Source: Akkermansiaceae bacterium UBA3385
GTDB taxonomy: Bacteria; Verrucomicrobiota; Verrucomicrobiia; Verrucomicrobiales; Akkermansiaceae
DNA: 8,014 nucleotides
Assembly: GCA_002358905.1 (NCBI GenBank)
Contig: DEPT01000067.1
Location: 1 to 8,014, forward strand
Direction of reading: 5' to 3'
The notes under the pieces are model-generated. The model saw nothing but the letters and a program-made list of their open reading frames with translations. It did not search any database and was not told the origin of the DNA. Positions 6,421 through 8,014 of this stretch are shown here, piece after piece. The first letter of the stretch is position 1; each line of letters opens with the position of its first letter. The translations under genes and the position numbers were made by a program.

Positions 6421-6540
6421 AAGATTTTCTTTTTTCCTACGTTCACTCTAAGCAAATATGGAAAGAAATTGCAATGCGTCGGATATGAGTCTTTTGTGAA
6501 AGAATCTCCACAATTTAAGAGACAATTAAATCGCTTGTAA
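6421..6540 (+). pseudogene. Possible coding remnant in frame with the 5911 gene
   Basis: Directly after the TAA of the 5911 gene, the same frame reads KIFFFPTFTLSKYGKKLQCV and continues GYESFVKESPQFKRQLNRL to a TAA at 6538-6540. The residue mix looks like the polar end of a real protein, but there is no start codon context of its own. It may be a former extension cut off by a nonsense change, a fragment of another gene, or chance. Confidence 0.25.
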
Positions 6541-6685
6541 GAGGTCAGGCAAAATGAAATACTGCATTCGAGATTAAGGATTTATCTTTTGTTCAGCGTG
6601 CATCCGACCGGAGCATTTACACATGAACACTTTAAGAAAATTCTTCCGATGTAGCAACATGTCAATAAACTCTCTTCTGCTGGGC
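6541..6685 (+). other. Intergenic stretch without a supportable feature
   Basis: Only short frames occur here. The 61-codon frame starting at ATG 6623 runs across the promoter and structured leader that follow, and its product has no clear domain, so I do not call it. The minus-strand frames overlapping 6582-7023 are taken as shadows of the peptide and RNA units. Confidence 0.5.
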
Positions 6686-6714
6686 TTGAACAAGATGTGG
6701 CTATATGGTAAAAT
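6686..6714 (+). promoter_or_regulatory. Sigma70-type promoter of the hydrophobic-peptide unit
   Basis: TTGAAC (6686-6691), a 17-base spacer and TAAAAT (6709-6714) make a good housekeeping-type promoter. The predicted start near 6721 gives a leader of roughly 138 bases before the peptide ATG at 6859. Confidence 0.55.
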
Positions 6715-6729
6715 ACATCTGCTTTTCCG

Positions 6730-6749
6730 CTATCAGTTCCGGCTGATAG
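6730..6749 (+). other. Perfect leader hairpin upstream of the small peptide
   Basis: CTATCAG (6730-6736) pairs fully with CTGATAG (6743-6749) around the loop TTCCGG, about ten bases after the predicted transcription start. A stable 5' stem of this kind is common in mRNAs whose translation or stability is controlled. The downstream small RNA region contains CTGATA (7068-7073), which could pair with the first arm. Confidence 0.45.
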
Positions 6750-6858
6750 GTGTTTACGACACTTCTCAGCGGAGAGTAAACCGGTCCTGTCCGCTGTGGG
6801 TATCGTAGCCGCAAAGGTACGGAACAGCAGTTGAACCTGACTGGAAGAGAAAGAAGTC

Positions 6859-6936
6859 ATGCGAACTATAACCATGATTGAGCTGATAGTGCTCATCTTG
6901 CAGGTAATCCTGTTTGTGATGAAAGTTACACGATGA
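6859..6936 (+). CDS. 25-residue hydrophobic peptide, candidate type I toxin-like
   Basis: ATG 6859 to TGA 6934. A short start MRTITM precedes the hydrophobic core IELIVLILQVILFVM, followed by the basic end KVTR. One helix of about 15 residues with charged ends is the layout of small membrane-acting peptides such as Ibs, TisB or Fst-type toxins. I see no sequence identity to any of them. The GA-rich GGAAGAGAAAGAAG before the ATG could bind ribosomes. A second start at ATG 6874 would give 20 residues. It sits in its own unit with a promoter (6686-6714), a long structured leader and a hairpin terminator 12 bases after the stop. A separate small-RNA-like unit follows. Opposing evidence: a short frame of this size can arise by chance, and the minus strand is also open here. 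Confidence 0.5.
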   Translation: MRTITMIELIVLILQVILFVMKVTR

Positions 6937-6947
6937 GTAATAGGCTC

Positions 6948-6990
6948 CACCCGGTCGGATTGACTCCCCGACTGGGTGCTTCTCTCTATT
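6948..6990 (+). terminator. Terminator hairpin of the small-peptide unit
   Basis: CACCCGGTCGG (6948-6958) pairs with CCGACTGGGTG (6968-6978). The stem has 11 base pairs including one G-U, with loop ATTGACTCC. The pyrimidine-rich CTTCTCTCTATT follows. The T tract is interrupted, but the stem is strong. Confidence 0.6.
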
Positions 6991-7016
6991 GAAAAATAAA
7001 AAGTTTCGTAAAGCTA

Positions 7017-7044
7017 TTGACAAAAAGTCATGATTGACTATAAT
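7017..7044 (+). promoter_or_regulatory. Near-perfect sigma70 promoter
   Basis: TTGACA (7017-7022), 16 bases and TATAAT (7039-7044) match both consensus hexamers exactly. It is by far the strongest promoter in the window, yet only about 70 bases separate its expected start from a terminator. That points to a small RNA, or to a leader that ends early. Confidence 0.8.
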
Positions 7045-7050
7045 AAACCC

Positions 7051-7122
7051 ATCAGAATTATAGTTCGCTGATACAATTTCTCTTGGAACGCTCCCGCCTA
7101 GTCACCGGGGGCGTTTCTATTT
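7051..7122 (+). ncRNA. Candidate small RNA of about 70 nt
   Basis: The region runs from the expected start of the consensus promoter to the T-rich end of a strong hairpin. No frame of meaningful length fits inside. ATCAG (7050-7054) and CTGAT (7068-7072) could form a 5' stem. The 3' half is the terminator hairpin. It lies on the same strand, about 60 bases after the hydrophobic-peptide unit. The two terminator loops share complementary bases (TGACT at 6961-6965, AGTCA at 7100-7104), and ACCGGG (7104-7109) is complementary to CCCGGT (6950-6955). This fits, but does not prove, a regulatory RNA for the peptide mRNA. It could instead be an attenuated leader of the remnant downstream. Confidence 0.45.
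7087..7122 (+). terminator. Strong intrinsic terminator of the small-RNA unit
   Basis: AACGCTCCCG (7087-7096) pairs with CGGGGGCGTT (7106-7115). All ten pairs are formed, one of them G-U, with a nine-base loop CCTAGTCAC and the tail TTTCTATTT. Confidence 0.7.
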
Positions 7123-7288
7123 ATGGCGACCATCTGCCAATGAGGAGACACTGGCCAAGCTGCACTTGGGCAGAGCGTGGCAGGAACAAGCCGGGCCGGG
7201 GTATCGCTATTTCCTAGTGTTCCAGAATAAGGATATCAGCATGACCGGGGCTTACCCCATGAGCGAGTTCCTCAAGATTCTGGCCTAA
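7112..7288 (+). pseudogene. C-terminal coding remnant of an unidentified protein
   Basis: One frame reads protein-like from about 7112 to the TAA at 7286: RFYLWRPSANEETLAKLHLG, then RAWQEQAGPGYRYFLVF and QNKDISMTGAYPMSEFLKILA. There is no usable start, since the first in-frame ATG is 7241 and an in-frame stop lies at 7061. The ATG at 7123 is in another frame and stops after six codons. The pattern GYRYFLVFxNKxxxxTGAYPxxEFLKIL loosely recalls the end of DsbA-like thiol oxidoreductases (a strand, a G-x-P-like turn, then a final helix). That match is weak. The upstream part appears to have been lost, perhaps when the peptide and RNA units were inserted. Confidence 0.4.
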
Positions 7289-7432
7289 CTGTAAACAACG
7301 CACAAAACACTACCTTGCACCGCATGCCCCGCACCCGGCAGACCAAGGGCTCCACTTCGAGCAAATCCTCGGCTTTTTGCCTGTCACGGCGAAGCAAGAG
7401 CCCGAAAGGGCTACGCGAAGACGGAGCTCTGT
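7289..7432 (+). other. Intergenic stretch with a GNRA-type hairpin
   Basis: No supportable gene. AGCCC (7399-7403) pairs with GGGCT (7408-7412) around a GAAA tetraloop, a stable fold in RNA. The plus-strand frames 7315-7611 and 7377-7622 and the minus-strand frames 7272-7475 and 7559-7903 cross the repeat, the promoter or the following gene and are not called. Confidence 0.4.
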
Positions 7433-7541
7433 TTTTCACGCCATCGGCAACAAAATTGCAGGAAACTCGCAACAAAATGCCCGCCGCGAGCGTCTATTTA
7501 TTAGAAAATCTGCACTTTCCGCAATTTTTTGTTGCGGATTC
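7433..7541 (+). repeat. Repeated intergenic element, copy B (upstream of the last lipoprotein)
   Basis: Same ordered blocks as 1294-1381. This copy carries an extra unit: GCAACAAAATTGC (7447-7459) is followed by a second GCAACAAAATGC (7469-7480). The outer arm GCAACAAAATTGC is complementary to GCAATTTTTTGTTGC (7521-7535) except for two extra T. The inner block GCGTCTATTTATTAGAAA (7490-7507) is identical to copy A. The hairpin seen there is lost here, because the right side differs (ATCTGCACTTTCC). The inverted ends and the changed centre suggest that the ends are under constraint. Confidence 0.7.
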
Positions 7542-7559
7542 GCGGCTGGGAAGTATTAT
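7532..7559 (+). promoter_or_regulatory. Promoter of the last lipoprotein gene
   Basis: TTGCGG (7532-7537), 16 bases and TATTAT (7554-7559). It is attached to repeat copy B in the same way as the ankyrin promoter is attached to copy A. The expected start near 7566 gives a leader of about 17 bases before ATG 7583. Confidence 0.55.
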
Positions 7560-7582
7560 CATAGATGTAGAAAGAGTTGTTT

Positions 7583-8014
7583 ATGTCCCTTTTGCCAAAA
7601 GATTTTTTTAGCCGAAAGATAAAGGCAGCCATGCTGTTGATGGGTTTGGTATTGCCTACAATTGTTTTTGTGTTGCCGGGCTGTGCGAGTGCTCCGTCTG
7701 TGTTCGGGGGTAAGAAATTGGTGCTGGAGTTTGAGGGGGCTCCTATCAGTTACGATTTTCCGGAGGGGGATGAGTATTGCATGACGCGGGGGGAAGATAC
7801 GGAGCATCCGCATCGGGTTTATCGTCGGTATGATGCGAGTACACAAAAATTTTACGAGATGTCGGAGATTCTCAATGTTGCTGATGGCCGGGGCGAATCC
7901 CATTGGCGGTTGGATTTTACTACTCCAACAACAGGCAAGGCTACCTTAATCCGGAAACATCCATGGTCGTTTCGGAGTAAAAATATAGGGTTCTCCGTGC
8001 CTTTTAAGGTAGTC
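7583..8014 (+). CDS. Putative lipoprotein, N-terminal 144 residues (runs off window)
   Basis: Open from ATG 7583 to the window end with no stop. The signal peptide is long: a charged start with FFSRKIK (residues 8-14), then the hydrophobic AAMLLMGLVLPTIVFVLPGC, with lipobox LPGC ending at cysteine 34. The leader is unrelated to the MPxI module of the three middle lipoproteins. The mature part begins ASAPSVFGGKKLVLEFEGAP and continues as a polar, probably beta-rich region. ATG 7631 is an alternative start but would lose the basic region. A purine-rich GAAAGAG lies before ATG 7583. It is driven by the promoter at 7532-7559. Function not recognised. The minus-strand frame across it is a shadow. 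Confidence 0.75.
   Translation, partial: MSLLPKDFFSRKIKAAMLLMGLVLPTIVFVLPGCASAPSVFGGKKLVLEFEGAPISYDFPEGDEYCMTRGEDTEHPHRVYRRYDASTQKFYEMSEILNVADGRGESHWRLDFTTPTTGKATLIRKHPWSFRSKNIGFSVPFKVV

Noticed and set aside
6623..6808. 61-codon plus-strand frame upstream of the peptide
   Set aside because: It runs across the 6686-6714 promoter and the perfect leader hairpin, and shows no domain or ribosome-binding site.
6582..7023. Minus-strand frames of 122 and 85 codons over the peptide unit
   Set aside because: No start context or recognisable domain. They span two plus-strand promoter or terminator structures. They do leave some doubt about the small peptide, as noted there.
7315..7622. Two plus-strand frames of 98 and 81 codons
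   Set aside because: They cross repeat copy B, the promoter and the start of the lipoprotein gene. Their odd residue use (many S, R and C) fits untranslated DNA.

Overview
The window looks like accessory DNA from a host-associated bacterium. The best guess is a Verrucomicrobiota member of the Akkermansia type. The basis is a run of small, poorly conserved lipoproteins with short, almost identical signal peptides, a long cytosolic ankyrin-repeat protein, and recurring intergenic repeats. This is inference from overall style, because no ribosomal or housekeeping gene is present. Every gene I can support lies on the + strand.

Layout: (1) positions 1-606 hold the C-terminal part of an unrecognised protein. 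(2) Positions 645-712 hold a dead copy of a lipoprotein signal-peptide module. (3) Positions 808-1242 encode a three-helix membrane protein. (4) Positions 1294-1402 hold a repeated intergenic element ending in a promoter, followed by a 685-residue protein (1416-3473) that joins about 12 ankyrin repeats to a DUF1963/YwqG-like C-terminal domain. (5) A terminator candidate and promoter precede a 108-residue membrane protein (3667-3993). (6) Three tandem lipoproteins (4000-4548, 4574-5260, 5315-5827) share almost the same signal-peptide sequence but mostly unrelated mature parts. They are followed by a second dead signal-peptide module (5824-5889). (7) Positions 5911-6420 encode a four-helix membrane protein. 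(8) Positions 6421-7122 lack any large gene but contain two compact transcription units. One has a sigma70-type promoter, a structured leader, a 25-codon hydrophobic peptide gene and a hairpin terminator. The other has a near-perfect TTGACA-N16-TATAAT promoter that drives only about 70 bases before a strong terminator. (9) Positions 7112-7288 hold a coding remnant. (10) Positions 7433-7560 hold a second copy of the repeated element and promoter, which drives another lipoprotein that runs off the window at 7583-8014.

Two things stand out. The first is the modular lipoprotein cluster, in which one short leader segment occurs five times (three live, two broken) in front of diverged bodies, mixed with small membrane proteins. 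The second is the 6686-7122 unit, which has the shape of a type I toxin-antitoxin or peptide/small-RNA locus. The functions proposed for both are inference. The sequence directly shows the promoters, hairpins, reading frames and repeats.
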